Made by a program: the position numbers and the translations under genes
Assembly: GCF_015140455.1 (NCBI RefSeq)
Contig: NZ_AP024094.1
Coordinates: 1,240,001 to 1,304,000, forward strand
DNA from: Jeongeupia sp. HS-3
Lineage (GTDB): Bacteria; Pseudomonadota; Gammaproteobacteria; Burkholderiales; Chitinibacteraceae
Length of the DNA: 64,000 nucleotides
Direction: 5' to 3'
Shown here: piece after piece, positions 55,379-63,711 of the stretch
Layout of the letters: every line of letters starts with the position of its first letter
Position numbering within the stretch: the first letter of the stretch is position 1
Notes under the pieces: generated by a model
What the model was told of the DNA's origin: nothing
Database searches by the model: none
What the model saw: only the letters and a program-made list of their open reading frames with translations

Positions 55379-56866
55379 ATGCCCTGTGCCCTGTTCAAAT
55401 CGTTCGTCGCGAGCCTGATGCTCAGCCTGAGCATCTGCCAGACATTCGCCGCGCCACCCGTACCAACGAATGCTTCGGCCGTTGCGCCGGGACGGATCTA
55501 CGGCGAATTGCCCTACCAGAATCCGCTTTACACCGGCGACCTCGACGGCATGCTCAAGCGTCGGGTCATCCGGGTTCTGGTGACCCACTCCAAGACCCAC
55601 TACTGGGTCGAAAATGGCCAGCAACGCGGCGCCAGCTTTGAGGCGCTCAAAGCCTACGAAGATGAACTCAACAAACGCCTCAAGACCGGCAACATCAAGG
55701 TATTTGTCGTGTTCGTCCCCACCCGGCGCGACCAGCTCATCCCGTCGCTACTGGCCGGACGCGGTGATATCGCGGCCGCAGCACTGACGATCACGCCCGA
55801 GCGACTCAAGCAGGTTGATTTCAGCGCGCCGACGATGCAGAACGTCAGCGAGATCGTCGTCACCGGACCATCCTCGCCCAAACTGGGCAAACTCGAAGAC
55901 CTCGCCGGACAAACGCTGTACGTACGCAAATCATCGAGCTACTGGCAACACCTGCAGCAACTGAACCAGCGCTTTACCAAGGAAAAACGCCCGCTGATCA
56001 CGCTCACCCCGGCGGCCGAGGAGCTTGAGGACGAAGACCTGCTGGAGATGCTCAACAGCGGCCTGCTCAAATTCGCAGTCGTCGACGACTACAAGGCCCA
56101 GCTGTGGGCGCGCGTACTGCCCAAACTGCAGCTGCACCCCGACCTGGCCGTCAACCGCCAAGGCCAGATCGCACTGATGATCCGCAAGAACAGCCCTCAA
56201 CTGAAAGCCGACCTTGATGCGTTCATCAAAACGCATGCGCGAGGGACGACGTTCGGCAACACCATCTACAAACGCTATTTCGGCGAGCAGAATTTCGTCA
56301 AGAACGCGCTGCAGACCACCGACCTGAGCCGCTTCGAGGCGACCAAAGCCCTCTTCCGCACCTACAGCGGCCGGTACCATATGGATTACCTGCTGATGAT
56401 GGCGCAGGGCTATCAGGAATCCCGCCTCGACCAACAGGCGCGCAGCCATGTCGGCGCCATCGGCGTGATGCAGCTGATGCCGGCGACCGGCAAGGAGATG
56501 AAAGTCGGCGATGTACGCCAGCTCGAACCCAACGTGCATGCAGGGGTGAAATACATCCGCTTCATGATCGACCAGTACTACGCCAAGGAGCCGATGAACA
56601 CGCTCAACAAGGGTCTGTTCGCCTTCGCCTCGTACAACGCCGGCGCCGGGCGCATCCAGCAGCTGCGCGCCGAAGCACGCAAACGCGGGCTCGACCCGAA
56701 CAAGTGGTTCAACAATGTTGAAGTGGTCGCCGCGGAAAAGATCGGCCCGGAAACCGTCACCTATGTCAGCAACATCTTCAAGTACTACATCGCCTACACG
56801 CTACTGACGAAGGCCGAACAGGACCGGGCGGCCGCAAAGAAGGGCATGAGCGCGCCCAAACGTTAA
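55379..56866 (+). CDS. MltF-type lytic transglycosylase with solute-binding domain
   Basis: Exported protein of 495 residues: signal peptide (residues 1-24, SLMLSLSICQTFA), an SBP_bac_3-like domain at about 55-300 (RVIRVLVTHSKTHYWVENGQ) and a C-terminal SLT domain at about 335-470. Catalytic Glu is in MAQGYQESRLDQQA, then AIGVMQLMPATGKEM and FASYNAGAGRIQQLRAEARK. It resembles the protein at 6.8-8.3 kb in architecture and in its C-terminal YNAG-GRIQQLR region, so the two are paralogues. Transcribed with or just ahead of a mechanosensitive channel gene. Confidence 0.9.
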   Translation: MPCALFKSFVASLMLSLSICQTFAAPPVPTNASAVAPGRIYGELPYQNPLYTGDLDGMLKRRVIRVLVTHSKTHYWVENGQQRGASFEALKAYEDELNKRLKTGNIKVFVVFVPTRRDQLIPSLLAGRGDIAAAALTITPERLKQVDFSAPTMQNVSEIVVTGPSSPKLGKLEDLAGQTLYVRKSSSYWQHLQQLNQRFTKEKRPLITLTPAAEELEDEDLLEMLNSGLLKFAVVDDYKAQLWARVLPKLQLHPDLAVNRQGQIALMIRKNSPQLKADLDAFIKTHARGTTFGNTIYKRYFGEQNFVKNALQTTDLSRFEATKALFRTYSGRYHMDYLLMMAQGYQESRLDQQARSHVGAIGVMQLMPATGKEMKVGDVRQLEPNVHAGVKYIRFMIDQYYAKEPMNTLNKGLFAFASYNAGAGRIQQLRAEARKRGLDPNKWFNNVEVVAAEKIGPETVTYVSNIFKYYIAYTLLTKAEQDRAAAKKGMSAPKR

Positions 56867-56932
56867 TGGTGCGCGTCGCCTGTACCGATCCGGACTGCTA
56901 GACTGGGGCGCCCGCATAACCTACGCCGCCCC

Positions 56933-57793
56933 ATGCAGATCGCCGACTGGCTCCCTACCTTTATCGACCGCGTATTCATCCGCGATGCCGCCGTTTCGCT
57001 GATTTTCATCATGACGCTGCTGCTGGTTCGCACGCTGGTACGGCGAGCCATTCTTGGCCGCCGGGACATGAGCGCCGAACTGAAGCGCCGTTGGCTGGTG
57101 ACCCTGCGCAATACCATATTGGTGATTTTTGTCCTGGCAATGGCGCTGATCTGGGCCAACGAGATCGAAACGCTGGCGGTCTCGCTGGTGGCGATCGCCG
57201 CAGCCATCGTGCTCGCCACCAAGGAGATGATTCTTTGCGGCATGGGATCGATCTACCGCACCAGCAGCAATGCCTACAGCGTGGGGGATCGAATCGAGAT
57301 CAGCGGCTTGCGTGGCCTCGTGATCGATACCAATCTGCTGTGCACCACCATTCACGAATCGAGCCAGGTGCAGGCACACAAAGGTACCGTCGGCCGGGCG
57401 GTCACCTTTCCCAACAGCCTGCTGTTGTCGCAACCGCTATACAACGAAACGGCGCTGGGCCAGTACGTCATCCAGACCATCCACATATCGATCGATCGCG
57501 AAGCCGACTGGCAACGCGCCGAAACACTCTTGCTGAACTGCGCCTTCGACATCGTCGCCGACTATGCCGACGACCTGAAGCAGCACGCCCGGCAACTGGA
57601 GCGCAGCTACGCACTGGAATCGCCGACACTAGAGCCGCGCTTGCGCATCTCGCTTGAAGAACGTGAGGACATTACCCTGCACCTGCAGTTGCCCGTTCCG
57701 CTAGGGCAGCGCGCCATCATCGAGCAGCGCCTGCTGCGCGAGTTACTCTCGGGTCTGTATGGCGAAGCCGGAAAAATCAACGTTAAATCATAA
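56933..57793 (+). CDS. MscS-family mechanosensitive ion channel
   Basis: Membrane protein of 286 residues with helices near residues 18-38 and 60-82 and a pore-lining helix near 85-110 (LAVSLVAIAAAIVLATKEMI). The beta domain YSVGDRIEISGLRGLVIDTN follows, then VTFPNSLLLSQPLYNET, which is typical of MscS. The pore helix lacks the strict Gly/Ala pattern of E. coli MscS, so conductance may differ. It starts 66 nt after the transglycosylase gene. Family assignment is firm, gating role inferred. Confidence 0.87.
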   Translation: MQIADWLPTFIDRVFIRDAAVSLIFIMTLLLVRTLVRRAILGRRDMSAELKRRWLVTLRNTILVIFVLAMALIWANEIETLAVSLVAIAAAIVLATKEMILCGMGSIYRTSSNAYSVGDRIEISGLRGLVIDTNLLCTTIHESSQVQAHKGTVGRAVTFPNSLLLSQPLYNETALGQYVIQTIHISIDREADWQRAETLLLNCAFDIVADYADDLKQHARQLERSYALESPTLEPRLRISLEEREDITLHLQLPVPLGQRAIIEQRLLRELLSGLYGEAGKINVKS

Positions 57794-57798
57794 ACTTG

Positions 57799-57827
57799 TT
57801 GCCATCCCGAAAAGGATCTGGCATAGT
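57799..57827 (+). promoter_or_regulatory. candidate promoter of the DEAD-box helicase gene
   Basis: TTGCCA and CATAGT are 17 bp apart, just after the MscS gene. Transcription would start near 57834, leaving a 5' leader of about 215 nt. That leader has no convincing gene; AAGGAAG at 58039-58045 is the helicase ribosome binding site. Long leaders are typical of cold-inducible RNA helicase mRNAs. Confidence 0.55.
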
Positions 57828-58049
57828 TCAGCCCATATCGACGGCCCGCGCACTGCGCGGGTTCGTTTTTTGCATTGCCCCTGACCTTTCATTCCGGTTC
57901 CTTTTGCGTTCGCGGTTCATTCTGGTTAGCGGCTATGTTTTTCGCCGTGACCAGGCCAATGGACTCGAATCGCCTGCCCGCTACTTTGCGGGCCTGGGTT
58001 TCGTCGTCTTGTCCGCCCAAGAACGGCTTCACCCTGCAAGGAAGTCGCA

Positions 58050-60008
58050 ATGAACACCCAAGATCAAAATACCTCTATTCTCGATAGCGTTGTAGACGCT
58101 GCCCTTGACGCGCCTGTTGCTATCGAAGCAGTCATCGTTGAGGCCGCTGAGGCAACCATCGAAGCACCTGTTGCCGCCGCAACCGAAGCTGCCGCCGCAC
58201 CGTCGAACTCTTTCGAAGCACTCGGCCTGTCCATCGACATCGTTCGCGATCTGGCCCAAGGCGGCCTGCTCGAACCGACCGCGATTCAGGCTCAAGCCAT
58301 TCCGCAAATTCTCGCTGGTAACGACCTGCTGGCCTCGGCCCAGACCGGTACCGGCAAGACCGCAGCTTTCCTGCTGCCGGCCATCCACATGCTGGGCATG
58401 GCGCCGAAGCATCACAGCCGTGGCCCGCGCGTTCTGGTCCTGACCCCGACCCGCGAACTGGCCGAACAGGTTGCCAAGGTGGCCACCCAGTTCACCCGCC
58501 GCATTCCGCGTTGCAAGGTTGTCTGCATCGTGGGCGGCACACCGTACCCGATCCAGCACAAGCAGCTGTCGCAGCCGGTTGAAGTGGTTGTCGCTACCCC
58601 GGGCCGCCTGATGGACCTGATGCGCAGCGGCCGTATTGATTTCCGCCGCCTTGAACTGCTGGTGCTGGACGAAGCCGACCGCATGCTCGACATGGGCTTT
58701 ATCGACGACATCGAAGCCATCGTTGCCGATCTGCCGGCCGAACGCCAGACCGCATTGTTCTCGGCCACGCTGTCGGACACCGTCCAACGCTTTGCCGCAC
58801 CAATGATGAAAGATCCGGTTCTGGTCGAACTGGCACCTACCGGCTCGCCGACCGCGAACATCGCCCAAGCGATCCATTACGCCGACGGTTACGACCACAA
58901 GCTCAAGCTGACCGCAGCCATGATCAATGGCGCCGGCACGACCCAAAGTATCGTGTTTACCGCCACCAAGGTTGACGCCGACAGCGTTGCCGACTGGCTG
59001 CGCATGGAAAGCATCCGTGCTGACGCACTGCACGGCGATCTGCCGCAGCGTATGCGCCGCAAGGTGCTGGACAAGCTGCGCCGCGGTGAAATCGACGTGA
59101 TCGTTGCCACCGACGTGGCCGCTCGCGGCATCGACGTCGCCGGCATCGGTCTGGTGCTGAACTTCGACCTGCCGAAGTTTGCCGAAGACTACGTTCACCG
59201 TATCGGTCGTACCGGCCGTGCCGGTCGCGAAGGCCGCGCTGTGTCGCTGGTCGGCAAAAACGACTTCCATCTGCTGACCAAGATTCGTCGCCGCTATGAA
59301 ATCGAAGTTGAAACCCTGGCCATGGAAGGCCTGGAAGCCAACTTCAACCCGGCCAATCGCAGCGCACCGCGCGGTGACAGCCGTGGCCGTCCGCAAGGTG
59401 GCCGTGGCGGCTACGGCGGTGGCAATGGTGGTGGCAACTTCCGTCGTGAAGGCGGTGGTGGCTACGCTGGCAACCGTGATCGCAACGCCGGCAACGGTGG
59501 CGGCGAACGCAGCTACGCCGACCGTGCTCCGCGTGAAGAACGTCGCGCATTTGGCGATGCGCCGGCAGCCGCACCGCGTCAGGAACGCAGCTTTGGCGGC
59601 GAACAACGCAGCTTCAGCAAGCCGCAAGGCGAGCGCAGCTACGGTGATCGCAACGACCGCGCTCCGCGCCGTGATTTCGGTGGCGCGCCGCAAGAGCGTC
59701 GCAGCTATGGCGACCGTAGCGACCGCCCAGCAGCGCCGCGTGGCGACTTCGGTGGCGCACCGCGCCAGGAACGTAGCTATAGCGACCGTCCGGCAGCACC
59801 GCGTGGCGAGTTTGGCGCGCCGCAAGAACGTCGCAGCTATGGCGACCGTAACGACCGCGCGCCGCGTGGCGAATTCGGTGCACCGCAAGAGCGCAGCGAG
59901 CGTTCGTACGGCGACCGTGGCGGCTTCGGCGGCAACAAGCCGGCTGGCAAGCCGCGCAGTGATCGTCCGGCTGGCAAGTCGTTTGATCGCCCGCGTCGTC
60001 CGGACTAA
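58050..60008 (+). CDS. DEAD-box RNA helicase with disordered tails (RhlE-like)
   Basis: ATP-dependent RNA helicase of 652 residues. An Ala/Glu-rich N-terminal arm (1-52) precedes the two RecA-like domains: Q motif near 67-80, Walker A AQTGTGKT near residue 97, PTRELAEQV, VLDEADRML near 205, FSATLSD, and HRIGRTGRAGREGR near 395. From about residue 431 a 220-residue low-complexity tail is rich in Arg, Gly, Ser, Tyr and Asp, with repeats of RSYGDR and APRGEFGAPQER. Such RGG-like tails bind RNA and can drive condensates. The RhlE subgroup is suggested by LDMGFIDDIEAI but not proven. Confidence 0.92.
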   Translation: MNTQDQNTSILDSVVDAALDAPVAIEAVIVEAAEATIEAPVAAATEAAAAPSNSFEALGLSIDIVRDLAQGGLLEPTAIQAQAIPQILAGNDLLASAQTGTGKTAAFLLPAIHMLGMAPKHHSRGPRVLVLTPTRELAEQVAKVATQFTRRIPRCKVVCIVGGTPYPIQHKQLSQPVEVVVATPGRLMDLMRSGRIDFRRLELLVLDEADRMLDMGFIDDIEAIVADLPAERQTALFSATLSDTVQRFAAPMMKDPVLVELAPTGSPTANIAQAIHYADGYDHKLKLTAAMINGAGTTQSIVFTATKVDADSVADWLRMESIRADALHGDLPQRMRRKVLDKLRRGEIDVIVATDVAARGIDVAGIGLVLNFDLPKFAEDYVHRIGRTGRAGREGRAVSLVGKNDFHLLTKIRRRYEIEVETLAMEGLEANFNPANRSAPRGDSRGRPQGGRGGYGGGNGGGNFRREGGGGYAGNRDRNAGNGGGERSYADRAPREERRAFGDAPAAAPRQERSFGGEQRSFSKPQGERSYGDRNDRAPRRDFGGAPQERRSYGDRSDRPAAPRGDFGGAPRQERSYSDRPAAPRGEFGAPQERRSYGDRNDRAPRGEFGAPQERSERSYGDRGGFGGNKPAGKPRSDRPAGKSFDRPRRPD

Positions 60009-60026
60009 TAATCCGCACGCAGCATG

Positions 60027-60057
60027 AAAAAGCCCGGCATTGCGCCGGGCTTTTTTT
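60027..60057 (+). terminator. rho-independent terminator after helicase gene
   Basis: AAAAAGCCCGGC pairs with GCCGGGCTTTTT across a 5-nt loop, and seven T residues end it. It lies 18 nt after the helicase stop. Confidence 0.93.
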
Positions 60058-60100
60058 CGTCTGTCGGCAGTGACTTGCCAGCGATACGGTACATCAGCGC

Positions 60101-61057
60101 TCAGGCAACCCGATACAAACGCCCCTGCCAAGTCTCGCGCTCAAGCATTCTGGCCGCCACGTTTTGCTGCAATACCGACAGCGGCATTGCCTCGGCAGGC
60201 GCCAAACGCAACCGCGCCGGCACTTCGCTGCCAATACGCTGGATGGCAATATCGGGCGATAGCCGCTCCAGAAAGTCGATTACCAGCTCGATATAGTCGG
60301 CTGGACTGAACAAGGGCACCGCGGCCGAATTGCGCCGCCACTGGCTCGCCAGCGCCGTCCCACGGATCAGCTGCAACTGGTGCAGCTTGAGCGACGCCAG
60401 CGGCAACGCCGACAGCAATGCCGCCGCCTGCAGTTGGTCAGCACGACTCTCGCCCGGCAAACCAAACAACAAATGCCCGGTGACCGGCAAGCCATGCGCC
60501 GCAACGCGCCGAATGGCATCGGCACTGGTGGCAAAGTCGTGGCCGCGATTGACCCGCGCCAACACCGCGTCGTCGCACGATTCGATGCCAATCTCGACCT
60601 CAAGTGGAAAATCCTTCGCCAACGCGCTCAGATACGCAAGCAAGGACTCGGGCAAGCAATCCGGCCGGGTACCGATCACCAGACCATCGATATCCGGATG
60701 CGAGAGCGCCAGCTCATACTGCGATTTGAGCTGCTCCAGCTCGCCATAGGTATTGGTATAGGCCTGAAAATAGGCAAAGAAGTGCCGGGTCTGCGGATAG
60801 CGCCGCCGCAAGCGGCCGATGCCTTCATCCAGTTGCTCGGTCAGCCCCAGTGGCCTTTGCAGATAAGCGGGGGTGAAGCCGGCGTTATTGCAAAAGGTGC
60901 AGCCACGCCGCCCCAATGTGCCATCGCGATTGGGACAGGTGAAGCCGGCATTCAGCGAGACCTTTTGCACCCGCCCGCCGTAGCGCTGTGTCAGCAGATC
61001 GTGGTAACGGAAATAACGATGCGCACCGAAGTGCGGCGGAAGGACGGGCAAGTTCAT
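60101..61057 (-). CDS. TIGR01212-family radical SAM protein (YhcC-like)
   Basis: Radical SAM protein of 318 residues, of the YhcC group related to Elp3. The cluster cysteines are in FTCPNRDGTLGRRGCTFCNN (first Cys, then CX2C). LEVEIGIESCDDAVLARVNR and GLPVTGHLLFGLPGES follow. The biochemical role of YhcC is not established. ATG 61057 gives the family N-terminus; an ATG at 61117 would add 20 residues. Stands alone on this strand. Confidence 0.88.
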   Translation of the reverse strand: MNLPVLPPHFGAHRYFRYHDLLTQRYGGRVQKVSLNAGFTCPNRDGTLGRRGCTFCNNAGFTPAYLQRPLGLTEQLDEGIGRLRRRYPQTRHFFAYFQAYTNTYGELEQLKSQYELALSHPDIDGLVIGTRPDCLPESLLAYLSALAKDFPLEVEIGIESCDDAVLARVNRGHDFATSADAIRRVAAHGLPVTGHLLFGLPGESRADQLQAAALLSALPLASLKLHQLQLIRGTALASQWRRNSAAVPLFSPADYIELVIDFLERLSPDIAIQRIGSEVPARLRLAPAEAMPLSVLQQNVAARMLERETWQGRLYRVA

Positions 61058-61284
61058 TACCAGAGCATGAATAGTTTGCCGGATGCTCGCCTTGATGCGC
61101 GGCAAGCCGATCGGCATTGGCCATCAACCGCACGTACCTCAAGCCAAACCGAACAACAACGGCAGCGCGGCACGCAGGCGCAGACAGGCGCTCACCGATC
61201 CACGGCAAAACCGGTAGTTTGGCGCGTTGCCGCAAGCCCCCTCAATCGTTACCCTCAAAGCATTGCAGATTTGATCACACCGCC

Positions 61285-61770
61285 ATGCCCACCCCGATTC
61301 ATCTCAGCCTGCTCACCCCCGCCATGCTGGATCATGTTCTAGCGATTCAGTCTGCTTGCTACCCGCAGCATTACAACGAAACGCGCGAGGTTTTTGCCCG
61401 CAAGCTGGCGCTATGCGCCGATTCGCACTGGCTCGCCTGGCAGGGAAGCGAGCCGGTCGGCTATTTCTTCACCCACCCGTGGCACGGGGATACGCCGCCG
61501 ATGCTCGGCCATGAGCTGACGGCCTTGCCGGCAAGCGCGGATTGCCATTACCTGCACGATCTGGCGATTCTGCCGACGGCACGTGGCCTAGGCGTAGCTC
61601 AGACACTCGTCGGCGCCGCGCTCGACTGGGGGCGTGCCCAGCATTTTTCACGAACGCTACTCGTCGCGGTGCAAGGCTCGGCACCGTTCTGGGCACGCTA
61701 TGGCTTTGCGCCGCTCGGCCCAGCCGAAGGTTATGGCGAAGGTGCCACGCTGATGCGGCGCAATGCATGA
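61285..61770 (+). CDS. GNAT-family N-acetyltransferase
   Basis: Protein of 161 residues with the GNAT fold. Motif A is LHDLAILPTARGLGVAQTLV (acetyl-CoA pyrophosphate loop RGLGVA). It ends with the typical AVQGSAPFWARYGFAPLG. The substrate cannot be told. The start at 61285 is the first ATG that gives a normal N-terminus; 56 upstream in-frame codons lack support. It is followed closely by the DUF2863 gene. Confidence 0.87.
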   Translation: MPTPIHLSLLTPAMLDHVLAIQSACYPQHYNETREVFARKLALCADSHWLAWQGSEPVGYFFTHPWHGDTPPMLGHELTALPASADCHYLHDLAILPTARGLGVAQTLVGAALDWGRAQHFSRTLLVAVQGSAPFWARYGFAPLGPAEGYGEGATLMRRNA

Positions 61771-61840
61771 TGCAAGGTGCGCAGCCGATGCACCGAATCC
61801 GCTAAAATGGTGGATTGGAATCGAGATGGAGCCTAAAGGC

Positions 61841-63028
61841 ATGTTGAAGCGTTATCGCCCTTCGCGGCGCGGCCGTTCCCCGGCCGACGCAGCCGATTTG
61901 CTGCGCCTGGCCGATGGCCTGGCGCACGCGACCAGCCGCCTTGAAGACGTCTTCTGGGAAAACCAACTGACCGAGCACTTGCAGCGACTGATTGCCGACA
62001 GTGAAGAAGATGCACTCAATCAGGCGCTCGACGCCGCCAGTGACGATGAACAAGGCGAAACCTATAACGTCCTCGCCGATGCGATCGAAGCCGCTTGCGA
62101 AGCGCAGCAAATCGAACGCGATGGCGTCGCCTGGGATGTATTGTTGTTCGCCGCACCGGCACTTGCATGGTCACGCTGGCAGATTGGCGCCGGCCATCTG
62201 GCCGATGCGCAGCTTCAGGATCTGCGCGTTCAGCTCGGCGCGCATGTATTCTCGCGCAGCGCCAAAATCGCCCTGACCGATTACCTGTTCAGCCCGGATC
62301 AGCTACCACGCGGCTATGTGCCCACAGCCGAACTGGCACTCGCACTCGGTGAGGCTGCATTCAACCGTGAAGTGCTGCGACTGGATACCACCCAGCTACC
62401 CGAAACCAAGCAATTCCTTTCCGATACCCGTTACCTGATCGGTGCCGTCGTGGTACCCGCCGGGGCGGCGATCTTCCGCTGGCAAGAGGACGACGGCAAC
62501 CGTGCGGAAGCACTGAAGCAATGGCAGCAACAAGGCGGTGCCGCACTGAAACCGGTGCTGGCCGGCGCCGCATTCGAATTGCTGCTACCCGGGGCGTACC
62601 ACATGGCCTGGCGCAACGCCGATCATGCCTCGCGGGCCTATTCGCTGCGCGCCACCCTTGCCTACCTGGTGCTCACCCTCAACCTGGAGCCAAAATACTT
62701 TCAGGCCAGCATCGGCCCGTTCAGCGGCCGGCAGCTGGAAGAATATCGCATCGGATTCAGTAAGCTGGGCGAAGACCAGATCCTGCACGGCATCATCTGG
62801 CCCCTGCTCGACGGCGAAGACGAAACCACCGACTGCGTCGGCGAAATCGAAAAGCTGCTCGTGGAACTGGGTATTGGCGATGTCCGAGTACACGAGCACA
62901 ACTTCCCGCTCGACTACTGCGACGATTGCGGCACACCGCTCTATCCGAATGCCGACGGTGAACTGCTGCATCCCGAAGTCCCCGAGGAGGTCGAGCAAGA
63001 TGGCGGCGCACCACAGCAGCTACATTAA
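61841..63028 (+). CDS. DUF2863 family protein
   Basis: Cytosolic protein of 395 residues of a family found mainly in betaproteobacteria, with no known function. It begins with a basic RYRPSRRGRSP tail, then an alpha-helical region. Near the C-terminus CDDCGTPLYPN looks like half of a zinc ribbon, followed by an acidic end (VPEEVEQDGG). ATG 61841 is chosen because GGAG lies nine bases upstream; ATG 61826 is an alternative. A small lipoprotein gene overlaps its last 29 nt. Confidence 0.82.
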   Translation: MLKRYRPSRRGRSPADAADLLRLADGLAHATSRLEDVFWENQLTEHLQRLIADSEEDALNQALDAASDDEQGETYNVLADAIEAACEAQQIERDGVAWDVLLFAAPALAWSRWQIGAGHLADAQLQDLRVQLGAHVFSRSAKIALTDYLFSPDQLPRGYVPTAELALALGEAAFNREVLRLDTTQLPETKQFLSDTRYLIGAVVVPAGAAIFRWQEDDGNRAEALKQWQQQGGAALKPVLAGAAFELLLPGAYHMAWRNADHASRAYSLRATLAYLVLTLNLEPKYFQASIGPFSGRQLEEYRIGFSKLGEDQILHGIIWPLLDGEDETTDCVGEIEKLLVELGIGDVRVHEHNFPLDYCDDCGTPLYPNADGELLHPEVPEEVEQDGGAPQQLH

Positions 63029-63158
63029 AAACCGCTGGCGGCATTACGCTGCGGTGCTGGTTTTGCTGGCGCTGAGCGCTTGTGCCAACGTCAACGGTAA
63101 CGGACCGGAAACCACCGTTTCCGGCAACATCGACGTCGGTATAGGCATTCAGCGCTAG
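63000..63158 (+). CDS. small lipoprotein of unknown function
   Basis: Protein of 52 residues. A basic N-terminus and hydrophobic stretch (AAVLVLLALSAC) end in a lipobox LSAC, so Cys28 would be lipidated. The mature part is only about 25 residues (NVNGNGPETTVSGNIDVGIG near its end). GAGGAGG lies about nine bases ahead of the ATG. It overlaps the end of the DUF2863 gene in another frame and ends before a terminator. Short length is the main doubt; the lipobox and ribosome binding site support it. Confidence 0.68.
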   Translation: MAAHHSSYIKNRWRHYAAVLVLLALSACANVNGNGPETTVSGNIDVGIGIQR

Positions 63159-63176
63159 CCCGCTTCCTGCCAGAAC

Positions 63177-63204
63177 AAACGGCGCATCCTCAGATGCGCC
63201 GTTT
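63177..63204 (+). terminator. terminator after the small lipoprotein gene
   Basis: Stem AAACGGCGCAT / ATGCGCCGTTT with a CCTCAG loop, then TGTCGTTTT. It lies 18 nt after the lipoprotein stop. Confidence 0.8.
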
Positions 63205-63264
63205 TGTCGTTTTCTGGCGACTCACCGTTGCCAGTCATTCGCCGAGCCCGATTCCAGCATGGAT

Positions 63265-63711
63265 CTAGGCATTCGCCTTGAGCATCTGCGTATGCGATGG
63301 CGAGAGGTAAGCCAGCACGGTTCTCACCCGCTGCGGCCCCAGAATCAGCGACACCATTTGTGCCGTAATCGAGCGCTGATCCTGCGGATCACACGCGACA
63401 CTGGCGGCCTTCACCCAGCATTCACACCCGCTAACCAGACCATCCGGGGCAATCGTCACGGTATTTGCCCCCAGCTTGCACCACCCGGCACTACCCGCAA
63501 CCTGGATATGGTCAACATCCATCAGGTTCGACGTCGTTATCCCCGCAGCAATGCGATAAAAATCATGTTCACCATCCCAAGCATTCACCACTGCAGCACT
63601 CTGGTTGATGACTTTTCCATTGAACGGCCATGCGGTATACATCGCGCTTGCATGACCGGCAAAAAGAAGAAAAAACAGGGCAAACAGCGGAGAGAGGATG
63701 GCTTTTTTCAT
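63265..63711 (-). CDS. secreted protein of unknown function
   Basis: Protein of 148 residues with a signal peptide (KKAILSPLFALFFLLFAGHASA, cleaved near residue 23). The mature domain of about 125 residues has four cysteines (WCKLG, GCECW and ACDPQD) that could form two disulfides, and aromatic-rich N-terminal strands (MYTAWPFNGKV). I recognise no family. ATG 63711 is chosen; a TTG nine codons upstream exists. Its ribosome binding site is weak. Confidence 0.68.
   Translation of the reverse strand: MKKAILSPLFALFFLLFAGHASAMYTAWPFNGKVINQSAAVVNAWDGEHDFYRIAAGITTSNLMDVDHIQVAGSAGWCKLGANTVTIAPDGLVSGCECWVKAASVACDPQDQRSITAQMVSLILGPQRVRTVLAYLSPSHTQMLKANA

Noticed and set aside
58029-60131. Open frame of 700 codons antisense to the DEAD-box helicase
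   Set aside because: Its Ala/Thr-rich repeats are the reverse of the helicase tail; it also runs through the terminator.
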